Assembly: GCA_035540375.1 (NCBI GenBank)
Contig: DATLGO010000075.1
Coordinates: 1-57,637 of the forward strand
Length of the DNA stretch: 57,637 nt
Reading direction: 5' to 3'
DNA from: Candidatus Thermoplasmatota archaeon
Lineage (GTDB): Archaea > Thermoplasmatota > SW-10-69-26 > JACQPN01 > JAJPHT01
Part shown: positions 19,190-27,792 of the stretch, piece by piece
How the letters are laid out: each line of letters begins with the position of its first letter
Position numbering within the stretch: position 1 is the first letter of the stretch
Made by a program: the position numbers and the translations under genes
Notes under the pieces: model-generated
What the model was told of the DNA's origin: nothing
Database searches by the model: none
Seen by the model: the letters and a program-made list of their open reading frames with translations, nothing else

Positions 19190-19528
19190 CTACGCGATCT
19201 TGCCGAGGAGCAGGAAAGCGACGACGAACCCGAAGATGACGATCGTCTCGGGGATGGCCACGAGCAGGATACCGCGGCCGAGGAAGCCCGCGTCCTCCGC
19301 GGTCGCGCCGACGGCGGCCGCGCCGATGTCCTTCTGCGCGATACCCGTCGCGAGGCCGGCGAGGCCGATCGCGAGGCCCGCGCCGATCGCGAGGCCCATC
19401 GTGCTGTTGTCCTGGACGACACCGCCCGTCGCGTTCTCGGCGGCCGTGGCCGAGCCGATGACGCCGAGGGTGATCATGAAGAGGCCGGTGCTCATGAGGA
19501 TGCGGCTGACGGTCTTGCGGACGTTCAT
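19190..19528 (-). CDS. atpK: A-type ATP synthase subunit K (rotor ring)
   Basis: The membrane rotor proteolipid, 112 residues from MNVRKTVSRILMSTGLF. An N-terminal hydrophobic segment (about 10-30, ending SATAA) may be a cleaved signal sequence. The two-helix hairpin follows: MGLAIGAGLAIGLAGLATGIAQ, then GILLVAIPETIVIFGFVVAFLL, with Glu94 as the ion-binding carboxylate. Whether it carries H+ or Na+ cannot be settled by eye. A GGGAG site precedes the ATG. Confidence 0.95.
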   Translation of the reverse strand: MNVRKTVSRILMSTGLFMITLGVIGSATAAENATGGVVQDNSTMGLAIGAGLAIGLAGLATGIAQKDIGAAAVGATAEDAGFLGRGILLVAIPETIVIFGFVVAFLLLGKIA

Positions 19529-19542
19529 TCCGAATATCTCCC

Positions 19543-21639
19543 TTATTCCGTTGTGAATTCCCTGACTCGCCCGAACGGCGAGAACTTCTTGCCGCCACCC
19601 TTGTAGAACTTCGTGAAGAACTCCACGTAGTTCAACCGGATGGCCTGGATGCCCGAGCTCAGGAGCCCGAGGCCGAAGACAAGGAGTTGGCAGATGGCGA
19701 AGAGGACGATGCCGACCACGGCGATCACGAGGCTGCCGCCGGTGAGCGTCATCGCGACGAGCGTGAGCCCGTTGAAGGCTGCGACCATCGCGCCCTTCGC
19801 GACGCCGACGCCCGCGAGACGCGTGTACGACAGCATGTTCGCGAGGAGCGACGGGACCTCGAGGAGGGCGATCGCGCCTTCCGTGACGACGAGGCCGAGG
19901 ACGCCGAGGCCGATGAAGGCGCCCGCCATGAGCGGATCGAAGGCTGCGGCGGGCAGGAGCGCGGCGAGGAAGCCGCCGACGCGGGGCGCGAGCGAACCGG
20001 CCTGGCTCAGCACGAGGATCATGAAGCCCGAGAGGACGAGGATCCAGCTCGCCTTCGCGATCGCGTGCTTCTTCGAGTGGCCGGCCTCGTTGAGGACGCC
20101 GAAGAGGAAGCCGACGCCGAGGTGGAAGAACGCGGCGACGACGGAGAAGATGAGCAGATCGCCCACTTCCGCGAGCTTGTGCACGTAAGGGTGGCCTTCC
20201 TTGAACTGCCCCGTGAGGAGGCAGCGCCACGTCGTCTCGGCGTGCGAGGACTGGAAGGCGGCGCACGTGAGCGCCTCGCCGTGGGCCTTCATCTCCTCGA
20301 CGGCGGTGTGCGGCGCGTCGAAGGGAATGCCGAAGGCGTCCTCGAAGACGAAGAAGCCGAAGGAGAAGGCGACGATACCGGAGACGAGGAACGCGAAGCC
20401 GAGTTCGCGGCCGCCGGTGCCGGCCTTCTTGACGAGCTTGAGCAGGAGGAGGCCGACGAGCGCCATGAGGACGCCGTAGCCCGCGTCGCCGATCATGAGC
20501 CCGTAGAAGAACGGGAACGTGAGGGCGAGGACGATGGTGGGATCGATCTCGTTCCACTTCGGGACCGAGAACATCTCCGTGAAGAACTGGAACTGGTTGG
20601 CGCCCGCCGCGTTCTTGAGCTTGGTCGGGGGCTCCTCGTGCGCGGCGGTCTCGCCGTGCGTCTCGACGAGGTGCTCCGGGCCGTGCCCGTGGGCGTGGTG
20701 GTCCGCCGCGCGCTCGCGCTCGACAATGTGCACGTTGCCCGACGTCGCCTGGTCGAGGGCAGCCTTGAGGGAGCCGACGTCCTCGGCGGGGACCCAGGCG
20801 TCGACCGCGAAGGCGTGCTCCGTCGAGGCGAACGTGAGCGGGGCTTCGGCCTTCTCGACCTCGATCGCGAGATGCTCCTCGGCCGCAAGGAGGAAGTCGC
20901 CGTGGCGCGCCGCGAGGTCCGCGAGGCGCGATTCCGACTGCTCGAGGCGGACCTTGAGGCCCGCGCGCTCCTGCTCGATCGCGGCGAGGCGCGCGGGGAT
21001 GGAGCCCGCGCCCTCGGGCACGCTCGTTTCGCGGTAGCCGGCCTTGAAGAGCGCGTCCGCGACGGCGTCGCGCGAGGCGACGGGCGCGAAGACGGCGACG
21101 AGGTTGCCCTCGCCGCGGAAGACCTCCGCGTCCGGCGCGGCCGCGCGGATTGCGGCGTCAACGGGCTCGGCGGTCGCGCCGACGAAGACCGCGAGGCTCT
21201 CGTAGCCGCGGAAGTCCTCGAGATCGAACGGAAGGGAGGCGAGGGGGCGCAGGCGCGTCTCCTCCTCGGTGAGCGCGTCGATCGCGGCCTGAGCCTTCGC
21301 CTTGGACTCGGCGGCGCCGGCGACGTCCTGCTCGGCCGCGAAGACCGCGGTCTCGAGCTGTTCGTCGATCGCGCGGCCCGCGCTCGCGCGCGCGGGCTTC
21401 TTGCCCTCGAGGCCGAGGGCGCGGATCATGCCGCGGATGCGCACGAGGCGCTCCGAGGCCTTGGAGGATTCAGGAAGGGAGCGGCCGAGCCGGAAGTCGG
21501 CGAACGCGGCGTCGCGTCCCTCGACGTGATCCACGATGTGCGCGACGCGGAGCTTGTAGAGCGTCTCGATGATCGCGCGTTCGCGGTCCCGCGAGGAGAT
21601 GACGAGGACCCGCTGCATCGGTTCCGGCTTGAGCGCCAT
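19543..21639 (-). CDS. atpI: A-type ATP synthase subunit I (stator, a subunit)
   Basis: A 698-residue stator protein. The cytosolic N-terminal half (to about residue 350) has coiled coils and alpha/beta elements (MQRVLVISSRDRERAIIETLYKL). The C-terminal half has about eight transmembrane helices starting near FPFFYGLMIGDAGYGVL. The segment MLSYTRLAGVGVAKGAM contains the conserved Arg that interacts with the K-ring carboxylate. It lies six bases after atpH. The usual length is about 650-700. Confidence 0.96.
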   Translation of the reverse strand: MALKPEPMQRVLVISSRDRERAIIETLYKLRVAHIVDHVEGRDAAFADFRLGRSLPESSKASERLVRIRGMIRALGLEGKKPARASAGRAIDEQLETAVFAAEQDVAGAAESKAKAQAAIDALTEEETRLRPLASLPFDLEDFRGYESLAVFVGATAEPVDAAIRAAAPDAEVFRGEGNLVAVFAPVASRDAVADALFKAGYRETSVPEGAGSIPARLAAIEQERAGLKVRLEQSESRLADLAARHGDFLLAAEEHLAIEVEKAEAPLTFASTEHAFAVDAWVPAEDVGSLKAALDQATSGNVHIVERERAADHHAHGHGPEHLVETHGETAAHEEPPTKLKNAAGANQFQFFTEMFSVPKWNEIDPTIVLALTFPFFYGLMIGDAGYGVLMALVGLLLLKLVKKAGTGGRELGFAFLVSGIVAFSFGFFVFEDAFGIPFDAPHTAVEEMKAHGEALTCAAFQSSHAETTWRCLLTGQFKEGHPYVHKLAEVGDLLIFSVVAAFFHLGVGFLFGVLNEAGHSKKHAIAKASWILVLSGFMILVLSQAGSLAPRVGGFLAALLPAAAFDPLMAGAFIGLGVLGLVVTEGAIALLEVPSLLANMLSYTRLAGVGVAKGAMVAAFNGLTLVAMTLTGGSLVIAVVGIVLFAICQLLVFGLGLLSSGIQAIRLNYVEFFTKFYKGGGKKFSPFGRVREFTTE

Positions 21640-21645
21640 GGATCC

Positions 21646-21984
21646 TCACTTGCCCGAGAGCCCGATCTTGCTCTCGAAATTCTTCACGAGGACGTCCACG
21701 GCCTTCGCGAACTCGGGGCCCTTCGTGCGGCCGCGGAGCTTGGTGGCCTCGGCGTCGCCGGCCTTGAGGATCTTGGCGCGGTCCTGCGCGACGGCGGCCT
21801 TCGCGCCCTCGAGCGCGGCCGTGTGGGCGAGATCGGCGTCCTTGCGGGCCTTCTCGACGACGTCCGCCGCGCGGCGCTCGGCTTCGCGGAGGAGGCGCGC
21901 CTTCTCGCGGGCCGCCTCTTCCTTGAGGCGACGGACCTCGGATTCGGCCTTCTTGACCTCGCGCAGAGCCTCGGCCGCCTGCAT
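21646..21984 (-). CDS. atpH: A-type ATP synthase subunit H
   Basis: A 112-residue peripheral-stalk subunit made mostly of one long charged coiled coil (ALREVKKAESEVRRLKEEAAREKARLLREAE), expected to pair with subunit E. The ATG at 21984 is preferred to a TTG at 22002. It is the first gene of the H-I-K-E-C-F-A operon and is divergent from the UPF0201 gene. Confidence 0.88.
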   Translation of the reverse strand: MQAAEALREVKKAESEVRRLKEEAAREKARLLREAERRAADVVEKARKDADLAHTAALEGAKAAVAQDRAKILKAGDAEATKLRGRTKGPEFAKAVDVLVKNFESKIGLSGK

Positions 21985-22010
21985 GGGGATCGAGGCGTGC
22001 AAGTCTATGG

Positions 22011-22019
22011 GACTATTTG
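22011..22019 (-). promoter_or_regulatory. Likely promoter of the ATP synthase operon
   Basis: On the minus strand CAAATAGTC lies about 27-34 nt before the atpH ATG, within an AT-rich patch unusual for this region. The match to the local TATA pattern is moderate. Confidence 0.4.
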
Positions 22020-22083
22020 TACGTTTGCCGGGTCGAAATTCCTCGGGAAATTACGATTCCCGGGACAAGGCGCCCGCTCGCGA

Positions 22084-22093
22084 ACGCTTTATC
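22084..22093 (+). promoter_or_regulatory. TATA-like promoter of the UPF0201 gene
   Basis: ACGCTTTATC has its CTTTAT core ending 26 nt before the GTG start at 22118. Spacing and sequence match the hydrolase promoter at 3441, so a leaderless mRNA is predicted. Confidence 0.6.
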
Positions 22094-22117
22094 GCCAGGG
22101 CGGCGGCTTCGCGCGCC

Positions 22118-22549
22118 GTGCGACGCATCCGCATCCGGGCGCCCATCCGCGCCACCGAGGACCCCGCGAAGGTCGAGGCCGCGGTCAGGAACGTCTTCCC
22201 CGACGCCCTCGTCGAGATCGCCCCCGATGGCCTCGTCGCGCAGGCCGAGAGCCTGGACCGGCTCGCGGAGCTCATCGCCAACCACCGCATCCCCGACAGC
22301 GCGCGCGGCGGGATGCTGCGGGGACACCCCCACGGCGCCGCATCGCTCGCGTTCCGGCTCGGCAAGCAGGCGGCCGCAGCCGGCCGACCGCACTTCTCGC
22401 CCCCCGCCTCCGCGCTCGGCGACATCGAGGTGGGCCTCGAAGCCGAGTCCGAGGAGGCGCTCCTGCGATGGGTCTATGCGACCGCGCCCGACACCACCGT
22501 GGACGCCGCCCTCGCGACGGTGCCTCCCCCGTACCGACCCGCTCCCTGA
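22118..22549 (+). CDS. UPF0201 family protein (COG1325-like)
   Basis: A 143-residue protein with the UPF0201 pattern: IRIRAPIRATEDPAKVEAAVRNVFPD at the N terminus and ESLDRLAELIANHRIPDSARG in the middle. The family is archaeal, and was once proposed as an exosome-associated or RNA-binding protein; this is from memory and its activity is not established. The GTG start fits a promoter 26 nt upstream. It is divergent from the ATP synthase operon. Confidence 0.85.
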   Translation: MRRIRIRAPIRATEDPAKVEAAVRNVFPDALVEIAPDGLVAQAESLDRLAELIANHRIPDSARGGMLRGHPHGAASLAFRLGKQAAAAGRPHFSPPASALGDIEVGLEAESEEALLRWVYATAPDTTVDAALATVPPPYRPAP

Positions 22550-22668
22550 CGCATGGCGCAGAACGTTTTCCCCAGGAAATCCGGTCGCGGAGGAGTTCGT
22601 ATGACATCGCGCGCGTGCGCATGGGTATAATAGGGAGTATGCTCTGTCCGCATGCGGGGCAGTGACAC
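22550..22668 (+). promoter_or_regulatory. Upstream region of the large surface protein
   Basis: This 119-bp gap holds GGTATAATAGG (22624-22634), the clearest TATA sequence in the window. It lies 37 nt before the ATG, so this gene would have a short leader of about 10 nt, unlike most first genes here. Confidence 0.5.
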
Positions 22669-25600
22669 ATGAGCGGATCAGAGCGATCTCTACGAGCGGC
22701 GATCTCGCTCCTCGTGATCGTGGGGCTCGTCGCCACCGCGAAGCCGGTCGCCGCCGCCGAGACCGACCCCCCGTTCACGACCGCGACGCCTTCGGGCACG
22801 CTCGGGTCGAACGGTTGGTACCGGGCGAGCCCGGTGACCGTCGCGTTCGCCGCCATCGACAACGGGAGCGGGGTCGACACGACGTATCGCCGCATCGGCG
22901 CGAATCCCTTCGTCGCGGGCAACGCCATCTCCGTCACGACCGACGGCACGAACGTCGTCCAATACTACTCCACGGACCGCGACGGGAACGTCGAAACGAC
23001 CCGCAGCCTGACGGTCCGGCTCGACACGCGCGACCCCCGCGCCATCATCACGAACCCGCCGGGAGCCGTCATCGACCCCGCGTCTCCGACCGTGCGCCGC
23101 TACAGCGCGGGCGTCAGCATCGCGGTGAGCTACCAGGACTTCCCCGGCGGATCGGGGATCTCCAACCGCTCGTACTTCCTCACGAAGGACGGCGTCGTCG
23201 GAGCCTGGACCGCGTACACCGACCCCGTCGCGGTCTCGGGCGAGGGCACGTACACCTTCACCGCGGTCGCCATCGACGTCGCCGGTCGCGAAGGGCGCGC
23301 GTCGCTCCAGTTCGCGATCGACACGACGCCCCCCGCGCTCTCGCTCGCGGCGATTCCCGCCGTCGCCGCGGGCGCGATGCCGCTGCGCCTCGCGGCCTCC
23401 GAGACGCTCGCCGCCTCGCCCGCGCCCTCCGCCGACCTCGACGGGCCCGGGTGCGCGCCGTGCACCGTGACCTTCGAACGCGCGACCAAGTTCACGTGGG
23501 TCGCCGTGTTCGAGGCCCCCGCCGCCGGGACCTACGCCGTCGACGTCGAGGCCAAGGACATCACGGGCAATGCGGGAACCCTCTCGACGACCCTCGTCGC
23601 CGCGCCGACGGGTCCCGCCGACACCGGTCTGACGCCCGCGCCCGGGAGCATCCTCGCCGCCCGTCCCGCGAGCGTGACCGCGACCTTCGCCACGCCCGTG
23701 GTCGCGCGCGCGGTCCTCCTCGACGGCGGCTTCGGCCTCCTCACGACCGCGCCCGCGGCCACGACCGCGACCGCCACGCTCGGCCACCAGGGCCCGGGCC
23801 CGCACGTCGCGGGTCTCTCCGTGGTCGACGGCGCCCACGCGCGCACCGTGGCGACGAACTACCTCGTCGCTCCGCAGGCGCCGATGCTCTCGGGCCTCGG
23901 CGTGCCCGACGCCGTCCCCGCGAACGCCCGCGTTCGGGCCTACGTGAACGCGAGCGCGGAGGGCGCGGGACTCGCGTCCGTCACCATCGCGGGAGCGCCC
24001 GCGCGGTGGCTCAGGGACACGCTCTGGGTCGCCGACGTCGGCCCCGTCGCGGAGGGCGCGACGATCGAGTTCGACGTCCAGGCCACGACCCTCGCGGGCG
24101 TCACGGCGATCCTCGACGGACCCGTCCGGACCGCGGGGGCGCCCGGCGCGGGCGTCGCGCCCGGCGTGGAACCCGGCGCGCTCGCGTGGGACGGGCGTCA
24201 TCTCCGCGCCAACGGGGCCTCCGGGCCCACGGGCGCCGGCGCGCTCGACGGACGGGCGCTCGTCGCCCCCGAGGGAGGCGCCGCGGCCTGGGTCACCGGC
24301 GTCGCGACGGCGAACGGCGGCCGCACCGACGTTGTCTTCGATCTCGACGCCTTCGGACCGGGCCTGTTGCGCGTCCGCGCGCTCTGGATCAACGATACGG
24401 CCGCCGATCTCGCCGCGGGCTTCGCGCCCTTCACCGTCCTCCGCGCGGCGACGACCGCCCCGACGCTCGTCGATCTCACCCTTCCGGCCTCCGCGACGCA
24501 GGGCCTCGTGCGCGTCACCGCCAACGTCTCCGGGGCCGACCGCGCGCGGCTCGTCTGGAACCTGACGGATCCGCTCGCGGGCGCGCCCGCCGACGCCCGT
24601 TTCGCCGAGCCCTCGACCGTGTCGAGCGCGGGCGGGATCCTCTCCGTCACCTTCGACCTCCAGCTCACGCCGGGCCTGCTGTGGGCGCGTCTCGAGGCGC
24701 ACGACGCCCGCAACGGCCGGCTTCTCACGCCCGCGAAGGCGCTCCACGTCACCGACTCGCAGGCGCCCGCGCTCTTCGCGCCGCAGCCGGCGAGCGGCCG
24801 CATCGTCGACGTGAAGCGCCCCGTCATCGGCCTCTCCTGGGCGGACCCCTCGGGCGTCGATGTCGCCTCGGTGGTCGTGCAGGTGAACGGCCAGACCGTT
24901 CCCGCCACCTCGCTCACGCTGACCGGCGGCGGCTTCACGCACGTCCCGGCCGCGGACCTCGACGGCTCGGTCACGGTTTCCGTCGACGTCAAGGACGCCT
25001 TCGGCCGGCTCGCCCACTTCGACTGGACCTTCACGGTCGGGAACGCCCCCGGCTCGACGACGAACCTCGGGCTCCCGGCCCCCTGCGCCGCGCAGGACCA
25101 GGTGGGGACGGGCTCCGAGGTGTCCTGCCCGGGCGCCGCGGGATCCGACGCGACGAACACGACCGGCGGGGCCTTCGAGACCGAGCCTCCCGCGATCCTC
25201 GCGCACGGTCCCGTCGGGGTCGTGCGCGACGCCGCCCCGTCGCTCACGCTCCGGTACCGCGACGCGGCGAGCGCGATTCCCGCCACCGGCGTGCTCGTGG
25301 ACCTCGACGGACGCCGCATCGCCGTTTCCGCCACGAACGAATCCGCGACCGCGACCCTCGCGGGCCTCGCCCCCGGCCCCCACCGGCTCGAAGCGACGGT
25401 GGACGACGCGCGCGGCAACCGCGCGCGGCTCGCATGGACCTTCTGGTACGCCCCTCCCGGAGCCGCTTTCGACGCGGCGGGCGGCGCGCTCACGGTGCCC
25501 GGCGTCGGCGTCCTCGACCCGCGCGGCGCGGGCAACGCCACGGTCGTCGTCGAGACGCGCGACGGGGCGCTTCATCTTGCGGGCTTCGCCGACGGGGGCC

Positions 25601-26358
25601 TCGCGTCCGTGCGCGTCGTCTCCGCCGAGCCCTTCCTCCTCGGGCCTAAGCCGCTCGTCGCGGGCGCGGATCTCGCGCTTCCCGCCATCGTGCGCGGGAA
25701 CGCCGCGGCCCCGACGCTCGCCTTCGAGACACCCTCGCCGATCGCGGGATCGCTTCGCGCGCGGGTCACCGGGCATGGTCTCGCGCCCCTCGAGGTGCGC
25801 GTCGCGCTCGTCGGGGCGCCGTCCAACTGGCCGACCGGGCCCGGGATCGCGGTCGTCGGGGTAGACGGGGGCGCGACAGTCTACGACGTGGACCTCAAGG
25901 GCCTCCCGGAGGGAGCGTGGATCGCGCTTGCGACCGTCCACGACGCGTGGGGACGCGCCGCCCGAGCGAACGCGACGTTCGCGTGGGACGAGACGCGCCC
26001 CGTCGCCTCGTTCTCGTACAAGCCGGGCGCGACCGCATTCGACGTCCTCGCGCGCGACGCGGGCGGCATCCGGTCCGTCCGGCTCCTTCTCAATGGCGTG
26101 GAGCGGGTGAACGCGACGTTCGACGCGCGGGAGAACGGATCGCGGGTCGTCACGGTCCCGCTCGAAGGCCCGCTTCCCCCGGGCAACCACTCGGTCGTCG
26201 TCGAGACGACGGACTTCGCGGGCAATCTCGCGAGGACCGAAGGCTGGATCGATCTTCCCGCGTCCGTCGACGTCCCGACCCAGCGCATCCCGGCGCCGTC
26301 CCTTCTCGCGATCGTCTCGCTTCTCGGCGTCGCCGCGCTCCTCGCCCGCCGCCGCTGA
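22669..26358 (+). CDS. Large Ig-like surface protein with C-terminal anchor
   Basis: A 1229-residue exported protein. It has a signal peptide (SLLVIVGLVATAKPVAAA) and then many beta-rich Ig-like modules; repeated local patterns include DTRDP/DTTPP followed by strands, and YQDFPGGSGISNRSYF like bacterial Ig-like domains. It ends with a linker (VDVPTQRIPAP), a hydrophobic helix (SLLAIVSLLGVAALLA) and an Arg cluster, like the PGF-CTERM type of sorted anchor, though no PGF triplet is present. A structural or adhesive cell-surface role is inferred. No catalytic motif was seen. Confidence 0.75.
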   Translation: MSGSERSLRAAISLLVIVGLVATAKPVAAAETDPPFTTATPSGTLGSNGWYRASPVTVAFAAIDNGSGVDTTYRRIGANPFVAGNAISVTTDGTNVVQYYSTDRDGNVETTRSLTVRLDTRDPRAIITNPPGAVIDPASPTVRRYSAGVSIAVSYQDFPGGSGISNRSYFLTKDGVVGAWTAYTDPVAVSGEGTYTFTAVAIDVAGREGRASLQFAIDTTPPALSLAAIPAVAAGAMPLRLAASETLAASPAPSADLDGPGCAPCTVTFERATKFTWVAVFEAPAAGTYAVDVEAKDITGNAGTLSTTLVAAPTGPADTGLTPAPGSILAARPASVTATFATPVVARAVLLDGGFGLLTTAPAATTATATLGHQGPGPHVAGLSVVDGAHARTVATNYLVAPQAPMLSGLGVPDAVPANARVRAYVNASAEGAGLASVTIAGAPARWLRDTLWVADVGPVAEGATIEFDVQATTLAGVTAILDGPVRTAGAPGAGVAPGVEPGALAWDGRHLRANGASGPTGAGALDGRALVAPEGGAAAWVTGVATANGGRTDVVFDLDAFGPGLLRVRALWINDTAADLAAGFAPFTVLRAATTAPTLVDLTLPASATQGLVRVTANVSGADRARLVWNLTDPLAGAPADARFAEPSTVSSAGGILSVTFDLQLTPGLLWARLEAHDARNGRLLTPAKALHVTDSQAPALFAPQPASGRIVDVKRPVIGLSWADPSGVDVASVVVQVNGQTVPATSLTLTGGGFTHVPAADLDGSVTVSVDVKDAFGRLAHFDWTFTVGNAPGSTTNLGLPAPCAAQDQVGTGSEVSCPGAAGSDATNTTGGAFETEPPAILAHGPVGVVRDAAPSLTLRYRDAASAIPATGVLVDLDGRRIAVSATNESATATLAGLAPGPHRLEATVDDARGNRARLAWTFWYAPPGAAFDAAGGALTVPGVGVLDPRGAGNATVVVETRDGALHLAGFADGGLASVRVVSAEPFLLGPKPLVAGADLALPAIVRGNAAAPTLAFETPSPIAGSLRARVTGHGLAPLEVRVALVGAPSNWPTGPGIAVVGVDGGATVYDVDLKGLPEGAWIALATVHDAWGRAARANATFAWDETRPVASFSYKPGATAFDVLARDAGGIRSVRLLLNGVERVNATFDARENGSRVVTVPLEGPLPPGNHSVVVETTDFAGNLARTEGWIDLPASVDVPTQRIPAPSLLAIVSLLGVAALLARRR

Positions 26359-27306
26359 TCAGAGCGGCCAGCGCCCGAAGGTCGCGGCATATCGCGCGGC
26401 GACGGCGCGCGCGTCCGGAAGCGACGTCTGCGGCCCGAGTGTTTCCACCGCGAAGGCCGCGGAGGCGCTCGCGACGCGCGCCGCGTCCTCGAAGCCGAGT
26501 CCGCCGGCAAGGGCTAAAAGATAGCCCGCGCGGTGCGCATCGCCCGCCCCCGTCGCGTCCACGAGCTGCGCGGGCACGGCGGGAATGACCGTCGAGCCCG
26601 CGGCCGTGTGGACGAGCGTCCCTTCGCCGCCGCGCGTTTCCACGACGGCATCGACGCCCGTTTTCAGCATGGCCCTGATCGCAAGCGCGGGCGAGGCTCG
26701 GGCGAGGCGATCGAGCTCGCGCTTGTTGCCGAACCACACGTCGACGTGCGGAAGACACGCTTCGATGTCGGCGATCGGCCGGTGGTACACTTCCTGGCCG
26801 GGGTCGAACGTCACGTACTCGGCCCGCTCCATGTGCGCGGGATAGGCGGGAATCTCGCCCGCGCTGAAATGCGCGAGGTCCGTCTCCCGGACGGGCATCG
26901 CGGCGAGCCGCGTCGAGGCGCCCGGGTGGAAGAAGAGCACCTGGTGCCCATCGGGCGCGTTGAAGATGAACGCGTGCGCCGTCGCTTCCTCCACGCGGAC
27001 GAGCCGCGAGAGATCGACCCCCAGCTTCGCGAGCGCCCGCTCGTACGCGCTTCCCCCGAAATCGGGTCCGACCGTCGCCGCGAGCGCGGGGCGAGCGCCG
27101 AGGGCGCCGAGGCGGGCCGCGACGTTGCCCGCGGCTCCACCCGGGACCAACGCGAGGCTTGCGACCCGCGCGGTCGATTCGGGCTCCGGCAATCGATCGA
27201 CGAGGCCGACCGTGTCGAAGGCCACCGAGCCGAAGACCGTGACGCGCACACGCGTCGAAGCGTGCGACCCGGCTTGAATCATCCTGCCCGATCCGTCGCG
27301 AATCAT
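26359..27306 (-). CDS. PfkB-family carbohydrate/nucleoside kinase
   Basis: A ribokinase-like kinase of about 315 residues. The family signatures are present: GGAAGNVAARLGALG near the N terminus and DATGAGDAHRAGYL near the C terminus, where the Asp of GAGD is the catalytic base. The usual Phe after GAGDA is replaced by His-Arg. Substrate is unknown; sugar or nucleoside is likely. The start may be the ATG at 27306 or the one at 27282. It is convergent with the large surface protein gene and divergent from hsp20. Confidence 0.85.
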   Translation of the reverse strand: MIRDGSGRMIQAGSHASTRVRVTVFGSVAFDTVGLVDRLPEPESTARVASLALVPGGAAGNVAARLGALGARPALAATVGPDFGGSAYERALAKLGVDLSRLVRVEEATAHAFIFNAPDGHQVLFFHPGASTRLAAMPVRETDLAHFSAGEIPAYPAHMERAEYVTFDPGQEVYHRPIADIEACLPHVDVWFGNKRELDRLARASPALAIRAMLKTGVDAVVETRGGEGTLVHTAAGSTVIPAVPAQLVDATGAGDAHRAGYLLALAGGLGFEDAARVASASAAFAVETLGPQTSLPDARAVAARYAATFGRWPL

Positions 27307-27321
27307 CGACTCTTGCGCCAG

Positions 27322-27335
27322 ACGGCTTATCCTGA
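27322..27335. promoter_or_regulatory. Bidirectional promoter between pfkB-type kinase and hsp20
   Basis: The sequence ACGGCTTATCCTGA reads as a TATA-like element in both directions (CTTATCC and GGATAAG). It lies 19 to 40 nt from the two divergent starts. Assignment to either gene is inferred. Confidence 0.35.
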
Positions 27336-27369
27336 ACAGAGGGCGACCGAAGCCTGGTGATCGGGACTG

Positions 27370-27750
27370 GTGCGCTCACCCTCCGATGAGATCGATCCGA
27401 AGGGCCTTCGCGCGGACTTCACCTGGCGGCCGCGCGCGCCCGACATCGAGATCATCGAGGAGACGGACGCGCTCATCGTCGCCTGCGAGATTCCGGGCGC
27501 CGAGCGCGAAGACATCCGCGTCGACGTGAGCCCCCAGCGCGTCGTGATTTCCGCCCTCGCCCGCGGCATCGACGCCGTGAAGGGGTACCTCCGCCGCGAA
27601 CGGTTTCCGAGCTTCGAGCGCTCGATCGCCCTCCCGTCGGAGGTCCGGCCGGACGCCGCCGAAGCCCACTTCAACAACGGCGTGCTCGAGGTCGTTCTGC
27701 CCAAGCGCGTCGGGGGCGGCGTCGGCGTCTACCGCCTCCCGGCGGAATGA
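27370..27750 (+). CDS. Hsp20/alpha-crystallin family small chaperone
   Basis: A 126-residue small heat-shock protein. The alpha-crystallin domain spans about residues 22-115, with DALIVACEIPGAEREDIRVDV and the closing FNNGVLEVVLPKR motif that corresponds to the A-x-x-n-GVL signature. It starts at a GTG. Such chaperones form oligomers that hold unfolding proteins without ATP. The N-terminal arm is short, and no clear IXI motif follows. Confidence 0.88.
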   Translation: MRSPSDEIDPKGLRADFTWRPRAPDIEIIEETDALIVACEIPGAEREDIRVDVSPQRVVISALARGIDAVKGYLRRERFPSFERSIALPSEVRPDAAEAHFNNGVLEVVLPKRVGGGVGVYRLPAE

Positions 27751-27792
27751 ACCGGCCAAGGGTTTAACATCCGCGCCGCGTCTCGCGGCGCG

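Noticed and set aside
22690-26190. An 1166-residue minus-strand frame opposite the large surface protein
   Set aside because: It is an antisense shadow with RRR/GGE composition; the plus strand has signal peptide, domains and anchor.
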